A stretch of 64,000 nt of DNA from contig NZ_CP088923.1 in assembly GCF_021545845.1 (NCBI RefSeq), positions 868,001 through 932,000 of the forward strand, written 5' to 3'. Under the pieces are notes generated by a model that searched no databases, was not told the origin of the DNA, and saw nothing but the letters and a program-made list of their open reading frames with translations. The position numbers were made by a program, and so were the translations under genes. The DNA comes from Rhodanobacter thiooxydans (GTDB lineage Bacteria; Pseudomonadota; Gammaproteobacteria; Xanthomonadales; Rhodanobacteraceae). Each line of letters starts with the position of its first letter. The stretch's first letter is position 1. This document shows, piece by piece, positions 43,501 to 51,056 of this stretch.

Positions 43501-43958
43501 AGGTGCTGGACGTGCGTCTGCACGTGGAGTTCATCGGCGAGGAACGCGATGCGGTGAGTGGCGAGCAGTTGGAGGTCTACCGCAGTGGCGCCGGCAAGTC
43601 CGGCGGCCAGCGCCAGAAACTGGCCACCACCTGCCTGGCCGCCGCGCTGCGCTACCAGCTGGGCGACGAGGACGGCGGCGTGCCGCAATACGCGGCGGTG
43701 GTGCTGGACGAAGCGTTCGACAAGGCCGACAACGAATTCACCGCGATGGCGATGCGCATCTTCGAGAACTTCGGCTTCCAGATGATCGTGGCCACGCCGT
43801 TGAAATCGGTGATGACGCTGGAGCCGTTCATCGGTGGCGCCTGCTTCGTCGAGATCAACGGACGGCACGATTCCGGCGTGCTGATGATCGAATACGACGC
43901 CGCCAGCCAGCGGCTGGACCTGCCGCGTGCGCGCGAAGGCGACGATGCGCAGTCCTGA
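40587..43958 (+). CDS. jetC: Wadjet protein JetC (SMC/MukB-like ATPase)
   Basis: 1123 residues. Walker [21 protein letters not shown] near residue 55; the C-terminal head has the ABC signature region [21 protein letters not shown] near 1000 and Walker [15 protein letters not shown] near 1038. Between the heads are two long coiled-coil arms rich in Arg/Glu/Gln and a hinge-like region around residues 470-640 ([38 protein letters not shown]). The gene has normal length with no break. Its 3' end overlaps jetD by 14 bp. Confidence 0.94.
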   Translation: MKKSDGAPTLFLSDLPTPREEQFRMRRLQVLNWGTFSGLHEVPIAERGFLFVGRSGSGKSTLLDAMSALLVPPALVDFNAAAREAERSGRDRSLVSYVRGAWADRHDDDSGEVATQYLRRGATWSALALEYRNALGRCVTLVRLLWIRGNSSSAADVQKYFIIAERPFDLATELAGFDLDIRRLKQRISDVHYHETFSAYAERFRRLLGIGNDTALRLLHKTQSAKNLGDLNHFLRDFMLERPETFVVAERLVAEFAELDEAHKAVVTAREQIETLRPARTAHDRLMDVRRERSELDELLAGMDGYRERQRLRLLDTRLVELDTLDRGLEGEEGRRQQTWEQHQRELGDLQARHREQGGDRIEQLQRDHDSVSRERDACLRHRGVAESACRQLDWQLGATPQGFAEQLAEARSLLDASQDAAANADQRMLELGMQKKQAELDFARARAEIAALEKHPSNVPEYMQTLRSRLCAAVGLAETALPFAGELIQVRADEAAWSGAIERLLHGFALSLLVDERHYAKVAAWVDATHLGGKLVYHRIGAADGLNVSAPPPRSLLHKLELAPHAHQEWLHAELLRRYDYACVDSVQALQRSDRAITAQGQIKHGRSRHEKDDRHAVDDRRQWVLGFDNRDKLALYKAEAGALAQQIAGADHAIAAIHAERRQRADHAAAAQSLANLRWSDIDVAPLLTRLDAIAIELGELSKANVTLRDLGERIATKEKQVTAAQRLLNDVRVERDGHRREHGRLDKERARCVDDVAAKPLTPLQRQGLDARCEAGAAFTLGNLAERTLAMERALNQGIGALETEAGAQSHRIVSGFEAFRRRWPQDAGDVQADLQSAADFFARLERLERDGLPAHEARFFDMLRTQSGQNLVALQTHIAQAHKAIRARMEDVNASLEKVPFNRGSVLQIRPEDRRLPEVIEFRQQLRDVLAHQRTDDRERAEAQFEGLRKLVARLASTDPEHKRWREQVLDVRLHVEFIGEERDAVSGEQLEVYRSGAGKSGGQRQKLATTCLAAALRYQLGDEDGGVPQYAAVVLDEAFDKADNEFTAMAMRIFENFGFQMIVATPLKSVMTLEPFIGGACFVEINGRHDSGVLMIEYDAASQRLDLPRAREGDDAQS

Positions 43959-45099
43959 GCAGGCGGTCGCCCTGCTGCGCGGCCAATGGCCGCGCCAGGC
44001 TGGTGATTGGCTGGGCGGCGGCGGCGAGTGGCCGCTGCGTGTATCGCTGGCGGCCCCGGGTGAAAAGCAGGCCAGCGCGCACTGGGTGGCGTTCGAGGCC
44101 TGGCGATCGGCGTGGAAGAGTTGGCCGGGCGGTGAGGTGAGCTGGATCGAGCGGCGCTGGCCCCTGCTCGGTCGCCAGGTGGTGCCGGAAGCGCTGTTGC
44201 TGCCCGACGCGAATGCACTGGCCGCCCTGCTCGGCGAAACCGTGCGCTGGCAGCGCGCCTGTGCGCGGTTCGCGACGTGGACGCAACGCTGGCCATCGCT
44301 GGCCACCGGGCTGCGCCGCCAATACCTTTTGCTGGCCGACACCGGGGAAACCGAGTTCATCCGCCTCGGTGACATGCTGGCGTGGCTGCAGGCACACCGT
44401 GCGTCGAACCTGTTCGCCCGCCAGTTACCGGTGGCCGGGCTCGACAGCAAATGGCTGGAGACCCGTACCGGCTTGCTCGGCGACTGGCTGCGCACGCTGG
44501 CCGATTTGCCCCGTGACACCGATTTCTGGCGAGCCAGCGGCTTGCGCCGCGAGCCCGATCGACTGCGCCTGCGCGTGCTCGATCCCGCTTTGCGCGCCCG
44601 CGTTGGCGGCCTGGGCGACATCCATGCGCCGTTCGACCAGCTGGCTGCGCTGGCGTTGCCGGCGCGCCGCGTGTTCATCGTCGAAAACAAACAGACCGGC
44701 CTGGCCTTCGACGACCTGCCTGGCGCCGTGGTGCTGATGGCGCGTGGTTATGCGGTCGATCGCCTGCATGAACTACCGTGGTTGCGTGCTGCCGATGCGG
44801 TGCATTACTGGGGCGACCTGGACACCCACGGCCTGGCCATCCTCGGCCACCTGCGCGGCCACCTGCCGCAAGTGCGGTCGCTGCTGATGGACGAGGCAAC
44901 CCTGTTGACCCATCGCGCGCTGTGGGTGACCGAACCGCAACCGCACCGCGCCGACGCGATCGAGTACCTGGATACCGCCGAGCAGGCGCTGTACCGGGAC
45001 CTGCGCGGCGACCGCTGGGGCGTGCGCGTGCGACTGGAGCAGGAGCGGGTCGGCTGGGATGTGGCGTGGGCGAAGATTCGTTCGATGGCAAGCGGATGA
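43945..45099 (+). CDS. jetD: Wadjet protein JetD (DUF3322/DUF2220, TOPRIM-like nuclease)
   Basis: 384 residues from ATG 43945. The C-terminal TOPRIM-like core has the expected acidic residues in IVENKQTGLAFDDLP near 245 and YWGDLDTHGLAILGHLR near 290; the N-terminal half ([14 protein letters not shown]...) matches the DUF3322 DNA-binding region. In characterised Wadjets this subunit cuts the extruded plasmid. All four genes are present, in the order and overlap of type I systems, so the locus looks functional. Confidence 0.92.
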   Translation: MRSPEQAVALLRGQWPRQAGDWLGGGGEWPLRVSLAAPGEKQASAHWVAFEAWRSAWKSWPGGEVSWIERRWPLLGRQVVPEALLLPDANALAALLGETVRWQRACARFATWTQRWPSLATGLRRQYLLLADTGETEFIRLGDMLAWLQAHRASNLFARQLPVAGLDSKWLETRTGLLGDWLRTLADLPRDTDFWRASGLRREPDRLRLRVLDPALRARVGGLGDIHAPFDQLAALALPARRVFIVENKQTGLAFDDLPGAVVLMARGYAVDRLHELPWLRAADAVHYWGDLDTHGLAILGHLRGHLPQVRSLLMDEATLLTHRALWVTEPQPHRADAIEYLDTAEQALYRDLRGDRWGVRVRLEQERVGWDVAWAKIRSMASG

Positions 45100-45140
45100 G
45101 TGGTTCGATCCGATGTGTCGGACGGCGGAGTGATGGTTCT

Positions 45141-45162
45141 GCCGCGTGAGCGGGCTCCTACA
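45141..45162 (-). repeat. Solo REP arm
   Basis: GCCGCGTGAGCGGGCTCCTAC matches the right REP arm of the REPINs at 2824-2900 and 52778-52866 with a few changes and has no inverted partner nearby. It lies between jetD and hipA. Confidence 0.7.
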
Positions 45163-45225
45163 AGGGTGGGGATTGGAGTCGCTTGACAGACATGAGCCAT
45201 CGCGCTCATTGAACGTTATTTCGTG

Positions 45226-46527
45226 TCAATCATCGTGACCGGGGAATTGCGCAAGCCGCCCGCCTTTCTCGCGAGCGCCGTCGGCGAGCAGGGCTGGCAG
45301 GGATTGCAGGATCGGATGATCGAGGCCGTCGTCACGCATGCGTCGGGCCAGCTCGCTGGCATGATCGGGCAAGGCCTCGGCCATGCCGGCAATGCGCGCC
45401 AGCGCCGGTTCGATATCCACGCGCGCGTCGCGCAGCAGCGTTTCCCAGTGGTGCCGGCGGATGTCGCGCAGGCGGTAGGTGCTGCCGATTTTCATCGCCA
45501 TCGCCAGTTTGTCCTGGCGCAGCGCCGGGTAGGCAAGCGCGCTGCCCAGGTCGTACAGCGGCGCCAGGCGAACGCGGCCGCCGCGACCAAACAACAATGC
45601 GTGGTTCTTCGCGTGTGCATCGGTGCCGGCGATCAGCCAGTTGAACGCCAGTGCGTCGATGAAGGTATCCACGTCTCCGGACGGGGCGCTGGAATGGGTG
45701 CGCAATACGTCGATGATGGCTAGCGGGCCGGGGCCGCCGTCGCTCTGGTATTTGCGTGTTGGCGAAACGGCGAGCGCCTGGCACAGGTCTTCCTGATGTA
45801 CGCGTAGCAGTCGGCCCTGATGCTCGACACGATCGAAACGGGCCACCACGATGGCGGGCTCGCCGTCGAACCGGTGCAATTCGGACTGCGCCACCGGCAG
45901 GCCGAGCCGGCGGGCCAGGGCGAGGCAAAAATGTTCGTTCTCGGCGTGGCCATCGAACGCGGCGGTCGCCGGCTTCAGGATGTGCGTGGTGGGTGTGCGC
46001 CCGGCGGGCACGCCCCAGCGGCCATCGCGTCGCAGCAGCGCTGTCTTCGGTTGCGCGCCGGCGAGACTGAACTGGCCATGGTCGGTGGCGCGGCGGGTGG
46101 CGGAAGGGTCGCGTCGCAGGGCACGCAGGCGTTCGCCGATCTCGGTTTCGTCCAGCCAGCCGATGTCATCGGCGACTTGATCCTGCAGCGCGGACAGGCG
46201 CTCGGTTGGCACGAACTGCACCGCACCGGCGCAATCCTCTCCGATGTGCGTCAGCAGGCCGAACGCGTTGCGGGCGGAGACGTGGAACCGGCTGGCCCAG
46301 TGCGCCAGGGTCTGCTCGTTGTCTGGCAGCAGCCCCCACAGGAAGGCGTCGATCACGGCATGCGGATGCGTCGCTCGTACCAGCGGCATGGATAGCGACA
46401 GCGGCAGGGCGTCAGGATGCCGACGCCACGCGTCCGTGTAGTCGAAACGCAAACGGTCGCTGCGTTCGCGGGCGACGGTGCCAATGGCCGTGCCGTCCAT
46501 CACGGCGACCAGCGTGTCGACCGTCAC
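45226..46527 (-). CDS. hipA: HipA-type serine/threonine kinase toxin
   Basis: 433 residues from GTG 46527, which overlaps the hipB stop (GTGA). HipA N-terminal lobe: DGTAIGTVARE, LPLSLSMPL, AFLWGLLPDNEQTLAHWA. Kinase core: GQFSLAGAQPKTALL, TTHILKPATAAFDGHAENE, catalytic AGTDAHAKNHALLFGRGG and APLYDLGSALAYP (the DFG-like segment). HipA kinases phosphorylate a target such as a glutamyl-tRNA synthetase and induce growth arrest; the target here is unknown. The Ser autophosphorylation loop (HQEDLCQALAVSP) is typical. Confidence 0.93.
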   Translation of the reverse strand: MTVDTLVAVMDGTAIGTVARERSDRLRFDYTDAWRRHPDALPLSLSMPLVRATHPHAVIDAFLWGLLPDNEQTLAHWASRFHVSARNAFGLLTHIGEDCAGAVQFVPTERLSALQDQVADDIGWLDETEIGERLRALRRDPSATRRATDHGQFSLAGAQPKTALLRRDGRWGVPAGRTPTTHILKPATAAFDGHAENEHFCLALARRLGLPVAQSELHRFDGEPAIVVARFDRVEHQGRLLRVHQEDLCQALAVSPTRKYQSDGGPGPLAIIDVLRTHSSAPSGDVDTFIDALAFNWLIAGTDAHAKNHALLFGRGGRVRLAPLYDLGSALAYPALRQDKLAMAMKIGSTYRLRDIRRHHWETLLRDARVDIEPALARIAGMAEALPDHASELARRMRDDGLDHPILQSLPALLADGAREKGGRLAQFPGHDD

Positions 46528-46811
46528 TGCGGCTGCCGTGCGGCATCGATGATGGCGTCGATGTCGATATCCGGCGTATCGGCGACGTGACCATAGGAAA
46601 GTGTCGCCAAGCCGGTTTGCAGCGGGTTGTCGAGCGTGTTGAGGGCACGCAGCACCAGGCCCATTTCCGCGCGCGGCTTGCCGCGCTCGACCTCCACCAC
46701 CCATTGCCGGCTGACACCGATGCGGCGGGCCAGCTCAGCTTGGCCAAGCCCGGCCTTCTTGCGGCTTTCACGCAGCAGGGCACCGATGTCCTGCGGAGTT
46801 CGGATGAACAT
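46524..46811 (-). CDS. hipB: HipB-type antitoxin / repressor (XRE helix-turn-helix)
   Basis: 95 residues from ATG 46811, with GAGG upstream; the frame also allows 46841. The helix-turn-helix is IGALLRESRKKAGLGQAELARRIGVSRQWVVEVERGK. It presumably neutralises HipA and represses the operon. A promoter and two palindromes lie just upstream. Confidence 0.9.
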   Translation of the reverse strand: MFIRTPQDIGALLRESRKKAGLGQAELARRIGVSRQWVVEVERGKPRAEMGLVLRALNTLDNPLQTGLATLSYGHVADTPDIDIDAIIDAARQPQ

Positions 46812-46836
46812 GATGGCCTCGGAGTCACCGTACGGC

Positions 46837-46894
46837 GACATTACGAAATGTCAGCGATCGCGGACAATATAGCTATGTCGTCGCTCGTTGACAA
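46837..46894 (-). promoter_or_regulatory. hipBA promoter with operator-like palindromes
   Basis: Read on the minus strand: -35 TTGTCA (46889-46894), exactly 17 bp, -10 TATATT (46866-46871). A quasi-palindrome GACAATATAGCTATGTC overlaps the -10, and GACATT-ACGA-AATGTC (46837-46852) lies just after the predicted start. Both share GACA/TGTC ends, so they may be two HipB sites. Confidence 0.72.
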
Positions 46895-46907
46895 TATCCG
46901 GCAGGCT

Positions 46908-48539
46908 TCAGCTTTTCATGACGTTTCGAACTATGGCCTCGGCCGCCTTGATGCCGTCCACCGCGGCGGAGAGGATGCCGCCGGCGTAGCCGGCGCCTTC
47001 GCCGGCGGGGTAGAGGCCGCGGGTGTTGAGGCTTTGCAGGCTGTCGTCGCGCGTGATGCGGACGGGCGAGGAGGTGCGTGTCTCCACGCCGGTGAGGACG
47101 GCGTCATGCATCGCGTAGCCGCGCAGTTGCCGCTCGAACGCTGGCAGCGCCTCGCGGATCGCGGCGATCGCGTAGTCCGGCAGCGCGCTGTCGAGATTGC
47201 CGAGAGTCACGCCCGGTTGATACGAAGGCAGCACGTTGCCGAATTCGCGCGAGGCGCGGCCGGCGAGGAAGTCGCCGACGAGTTGCGCGGGCGCGTTGTA
47301 GTTTTCGCCGCCGAGCACGTAGGCGTGGCTTTCCAGCGCGCGCTGCAGCGCGATGCCGGCGAGCGGGCTGCCGCTGGCATCGAACGGCGCGAAGTCGGCG
47401 GGCTCGATGCCGACCACCACCGCAGCGTTCGCGTTGCGCTCGTTGCGCGAGTACTGGCTCATGCCGTTGGTGACCACGCGGCCGGGTTCGCTGGTGGCGG
47501 CCACCACAGTGCCCCCGGGGCACATGCAGAAGCTGTATACGGAGCGGCCACCTTTGCCGTGATGCACCAGCTTGTAGTCGGCCGCGCCAAGGATCGGATG
47601 CCCGGCCTGCGGGCCGAAGCGGTCGCGGTCGATCACCGACTGCGGGTGTTCGATGCGGAAGCCGATCGAAAAGGGCTTCGCTTCCAGGTGCACGCCGCGC
47701 GCATGCAGCATTTCGAACGTATCGCGCGCGCTGTGGCCGAGCGCCAGCACCACGTGGTCGGCACGAATCCGTTCGCCACTGGCCAGGGTGACGCCGCGCA
47801 CGCGGCGCCCGCCGGCGGCATCGGCGTCGATCAGCAGATCGTCCACGCGCTGGTTGAAACGGATCTCCCCGCCCAGCGACTCGATCGTGGCGCGCATGTT
47901 CTCCACCATCGAGACTAGGCGGAACGTGCCGATGTGCGGCTTGCTGACGTAGAGAATCTCCTCCGGCGCGCCGGCCTCGACGAATTCGGTGAGCACCTTG
48001 CGGCCGTGATGCTGCGGGTCGCGGATCTGGCTGTGCAGCTTGCCGTCGGAAAACGTACCGGCACCGCCCTCGCCGAACTGCACGTTCGACTCGGGATGCA
48101 ACTGGCGCTTGCGCCACAGGTCCCAGGTGTCCCTGGTGCGCTCGCGCACCTGCTTGCCGCGGTCGAAGATGATCGGGTGCAGACCCATCTGCGCCAGGAT
48201 CAGTCCCGCGAACAGGCCGCAGGGGCCGAAGCCGATCACCAGCGGGCGGTGTTCCGGTCGCGGCGGCGCCTTGGCCACGAAGTGGTAGCTGGTGTCCGGC
48301 GTGGGCTGCACGTGCGCATCGCCAGCAAAGCGCTTGAGCAGCTCCGCCTCGCGCGGGGTGTCGATGTCCAGCGCGTAGATCAGCATGATCGCACCGCGCT
48401 TGCGCGCGTCGTAGCCGCGCCGGGCGATGGTGTAGCCGGTGAGTTCGGCGGCGCCGATGTCCAGCCGCCGGAGGATCGCGGCGCTGAGCGCGGCCTCGCC
48501 GTGGTCGAGCGGCAGCTTGAGGTCGGTCAGTCGCAGCAT
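46908..48539 (-). CDS. FAD-dependent oxidoreductase, COG2509-type
   Basis: 543 residues from ATG 48539. Dinucleotide fold VIGFGPCGLFAGLILAQMG, then FGEGGAGTFSDGKLHSQI, HIGTFRLVSMVENMRATIESLGGEI, SFCMCPGGTVVAATSE, VGIEPADF and the C-terminal GLYPAGEGAGYAGGILSAAVDG. These match a widespread family of uncharacterised FAD-dependent proteins; the substrate is unknown. It is the last minus-strand gene before the hipBA promoter region. Confidence 0.88.
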   Translation of the reverse strand: MLRLTDLKLPLDHGEAALSAAILRRLDIGAAELTGYTIARRGYDARKRGAIMLIYALDIDTPREAELLKRFAGDAHVQPTPDTSYHFVAKAPPRPEHRPLVIGFGPCGLFAGLILAQMGLHPIIFDRGKQVRERTRDTWDLWRKRQLHPESNVQFGEGGAGTFSDGKLHSQIRDPQHHGRKVLTEFVEAGAPEEILYVSKPHIGTFRLVSMVENMRATIESLGGEIRFNQRVDDLLIDADAAGGRRVRGVTLASGERIRADHVVLALGHSARDTFEMLHARGVHLEAKPFSIGFRIEHPQSVIDRDRFGPQAGHPILGAADYKLVHHGKGGRSVYSFCMCPGGTVVAATSEPGRVVTNGMSQYSRNERNANAAVVVGIEPADFAPFDASGSPLAGIALQRALESHAYVLGGENYNAPAQLVGDFLAGRASREFGNVLPSYQPGVTLGNLDSALPDYAIAAIREALPAFERQLRGYAMHDAVLTGVETRTSSPVRITRDDSLQSLNTRGLYPAGEGAGYAGGILSAAVDGIKAAEAIVRNVMKS

Positions 48540-48701
48540 GGGAGCCCGGTGGGTCGATCGGCGAGGGGCGCGGGCCCGGTGGGCTATTGTCGATGCGACG
48601 TCGCATGCCCGACAAGGCACTCCGGCCTGCGACATCCCGTGCGCGCCCAAAGTCGGCGCCAACGCGGGCGGCGCGGCCCGAAAGTGACCTGTTGGGTCAG
48701 T

Positions 48702-48923
48702 TCAGGCCGCCAGCATGGTCAGAATTTGTTCGCCCGTGGCGCGCGGGTGCAGCAGCAGGTACTGCGGGCGCCGGTTGCGGTCGTGCCGGCGGGCGGCGAC
48801 GACGCACGGCTCGCCGTCGGCGGCGGTGACGCACAACGGGGCCGGGCGGCGCCCGTCCCACGGGTGACGCAGCACCAGGCCGTGCTGCGGGCCACCGACG
48901 ATGATGCACTTGATCTGTTCCAT
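48702..48923 (-). CDS. Small conserved-looking protein, unknown
   Basis: 73 residues: MEQIKCIIVGGPQHGLVLRH then basic segments (VAARRHDRNRRPQYLLLHP) and a hydrophobic end. ATG 48923 has GGAG 8 nt upstream. I do not recognise the family. Its good ribosome site and clear start support a real gene. Confidence 0.6.
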   Translation of the reverse strand: MEQIKCIIVGGPQHGLVLRHPWDGRRPAPLCVTAADGEPCVVAARRHDRNRRPQYLLLHPRATGEQILTMLAA

Positions 48924-49073
48924 GACGTTTGCTCCGGGAAAGGGGGATGTGGAGGAGTTGCTTCCCCTTCTTGCAGGACGCAGGCCACGGGCCGACGGAA
49001 AAATGCGATGCGCATCACACTTTGGCGATCTGGCGGCGGCGACCCTTGCCCGGGTCGCCGCCATGCCGCCCTT

Positions 49074-49580
49074 TCAGGCGTTGCCGATGAAGTCGGTCTT
49101 GCCGATGTCGGTGCCGGCCTGGCGCAGGATGTCGTAGGCGGTGGTGCAGTGGAAGAACAGGTTCGGGATGGCGAAGTGCAGCAGGTAGGCCTGGCCTTCG
49201 AAGTTCATCTCGCCGTCGCGCATCTTCAGGTGGATCGTGCGGGTCTCGCTACCGTCGATCTGCTCCGGGGCGAAGCTCTTGATGTACGCGATCGAGCGCT
49301 CGATGCGGTCGTAGGCCTGTTCCAGCGTGGCCTCGTTGTCCTCGAAGCTCTGCGGCTCCACCCCGGCCAGGCGGGCGGCGCCACGGGCGGCCGTGTCGCA
49401 GGCGATCTGGATCTGCTTGATCAGCGGCAGCATGTCGGGGATCAGCCGCGTCTGCAGCAGCACTTCGTCGCTGACGTTCTTCGCCTTCGCGTGCTGCTCG
49501 CCTTTCCTCAGCACGTGGGCGAGGTTGCCCAGGGCGCGGACGAAGACGGGTACGGCGACCTGGTACATGGAAAGTGTCAT
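49074..49580 (-). CDS. DUF1993 family protein
   Basis: 168 residues beginning MTLSMYQVAVPVFVRALGNLAHVL, with LIPDMLPLIKQIQIACDTA, RIERSIAYIKSF and LHFAIPNLFFHCTTAYDILRQ, all typical of DUF1993, a DinB-like four-helix family. No function is assigned. AAGGAAG precedes the ATG, which overlaps the MFS transporter stop by four bases. Confidence 0.9.
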   Translation of the reverse strand: MTLSMYQVAVPVFVRALGNLAHVLRKGEQHAKAKNVSDEVLLQTRLIPDMLPLIKQIQIACDTAARGAARLAGVEPQSFEDNEATLEQAYDRIERSIAYIKSFAPEQIDGSETRTIHLKMRDGEMNFEGQAYLLHFAIPNLFFHCTTAYDILRQAGTDIGKTDFIGNA

Positions 49581-50935
49581 GGATGATCTTCCTTTGGTTT
49601 GCGGGAGTGTTCGGGTGAAGCGGCGGCAGTCAGCGCCAGCGGCTTGCCGGGAAGCACGCCGGGAGCGGCTTCGCCGGGCCTCGGCGCCGTGGCCGCCGGC
49701 AGCCGGCGGGTGACCCGGGCGGCGACCACCAGGCCAGCCAGCATCAGCGCGGCCGAAAGCGCGAAGGCTACACCCGGCAGATGGACCGGCGAAGACGGCG
49801 CGATCGACAGCGCGAAAATCTGCGCGAACAGGTACGGCCCGAAGATGCCGGCGAAACTGCCGAGGCTGCCGATCGCACCCTGCAGCCGGCCCTGCTCGGA
49901 AGGGTCGACCTGCTGGGTCATGATCGACTGGATCGGCGGCATCGCCAGCCCCCACAGCGCCAGCAGCGGCACGCCGAGCAGGAACACCCCGCCGGTGTCG
50001 GCTGCGCCCATCACCAGGAACGCACCCACGCCGAACAGCATGCCGGCCAGCAATACGCGGCGTTCGCCGAAGCGCGGCGCCAGCCGGCCGGTGAGCAGCG
50101 CCTGCACCGCGCCGTCGCAGGCGCCGACCAGCATCAGCACGTAGCCGACCGCCTGCGGGCCCCAGTGGTAGCGGTAATCCGCATAAAGCACGAACACCGT
50201 CTGCAGCACGTAGTGCGCCAGGTAGACCAGGAACAGCACCACCGCCAGGCCGAGCACCTGCGGATGGCTGCGCAGCAGCTTCAGCGAGCCGAACGGGTGC
50301 GCGCTGTGCAGTTCGAGCCGGGCCGTGCGGCGCTCCTTCGGCAGCGATTCGGGCAGGATGAAGCAGCCGTACAGGAAGTTGCCCAGTGCCAGCGCCGCGG
50401 CCACCCAGAACGGCAGCCGCAGTGCGATGCCGCCGAGGAAGCCACCCACGCCGGGGCCGATGATGAAGCCCAGCCCGAACGCGCTGCCCAGGATGCCGAA
50501 CGCGGTCGCGCGTTTCTCCTTCGGCATGATGTCGGCGATATAGGCATTGGCGGTGCTGAAGCTGGCCGCGGTCATGCCGAGCAGGATGCGCGCGGCGAAC
50601 AGCAGCCACAGCGCGGGCGCCAGCGCCAGCACCACGAAATCCACCGCCAGGCCGAGGTTGGAGATCAGGATCACCGGCCGCCGGCCGTAACGGTCCGACA
50701 GCGCGCCCTGCACCGGTGCGAACACGAACTGCACGATCGCGAACACCGTGCTGAAGATGCCCACCCACCACGCCGCCTTCGCAATGCCGCCGCCGGCCAG
50801 CTGTTCGATCAGGTGCGGCAGCACTGGGATGATGATGCCGAACGCCAGCATGTCCAGCAGCACGGTGACGTAGATGAACGCCAGCGCGGCCCGGTGGCGT
50901 GGTGCGGCGGCAGTCGGCGGCGGGTCCATGGGCAT
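49577..50935 (-). CDS. MFS transporter, TetA-like drug:H+ antiporter group
   Basis: 452 residues, twelve membrane segments. The family loop is GALSDRYGRRPVILISNLG, followed by LGMTAASFSTANAYIADIMPKEKRATAFG, GFIIGPGVGGFLGG and MTQQVDPSEQGRLQGAIGSL, which place it with the TetA/TCR group. It may export tetracycline-like or other hydrophobic compounds; chromosomal copies are often not resistance genes. ATG 50935 or 50929 are the possible starts. Confidence 0.9.
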   Translation of the reverse strand: MPMDPPPTAAAPRHRAALAFIYVTVLLDMLAFGIIIPVLPHLIEQLAGGGIAKAAWWVGIFSTVFAIVQFVFAPVQGALSDRYGRRPVILISNLGLAVDFVVLALAPALWLLFAARILLGMTAASFSTANAYIADIMPKEKRATAFGILGSAFGLGFIIGPGVGGFLGGIALRLPFWVAAALALGNFLYGCFILPESLPKERRTARLELHSAHPFGSLKLLRSHPQVLGLAVVLFLVYLAHYVLQTVFVLYADYRYHWGPQAVGYVLMLVGACDGAVQALLTGRLAPRFGERRVLLAGMLFGVGAFLVMGAADTGGVFLLGVPLLALWGLAMPPIQSIMTQQVDPSEQGRLQGAIGSLGSFAGIFGPYLFAQIFALSIAPSSPVHLPGVAFALSAALMLAGLVVAARVTRRLPAATAPRPGEAAPGVLPGKPLALTAAASPEHSRKPKEDHP

Positions 50936-51056
50936 GGCGCGGCGATGGGGAGGGCACGATAGCCGAACGGCCGCGGCGCGGCACGTGTACCCCCGTCGCG
51001 CATCGCGCGCCGACGCGGCGCGATACCATGGGCAAACCCTTCGCCAAGGAATCGCC

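Noticed and set aside
41997..44690. 897-codon minus-strand frame opposite jetC and jetD
   Set aside because: Shadow of the Wadjet genes; no protein-like domains and no ribosome site.
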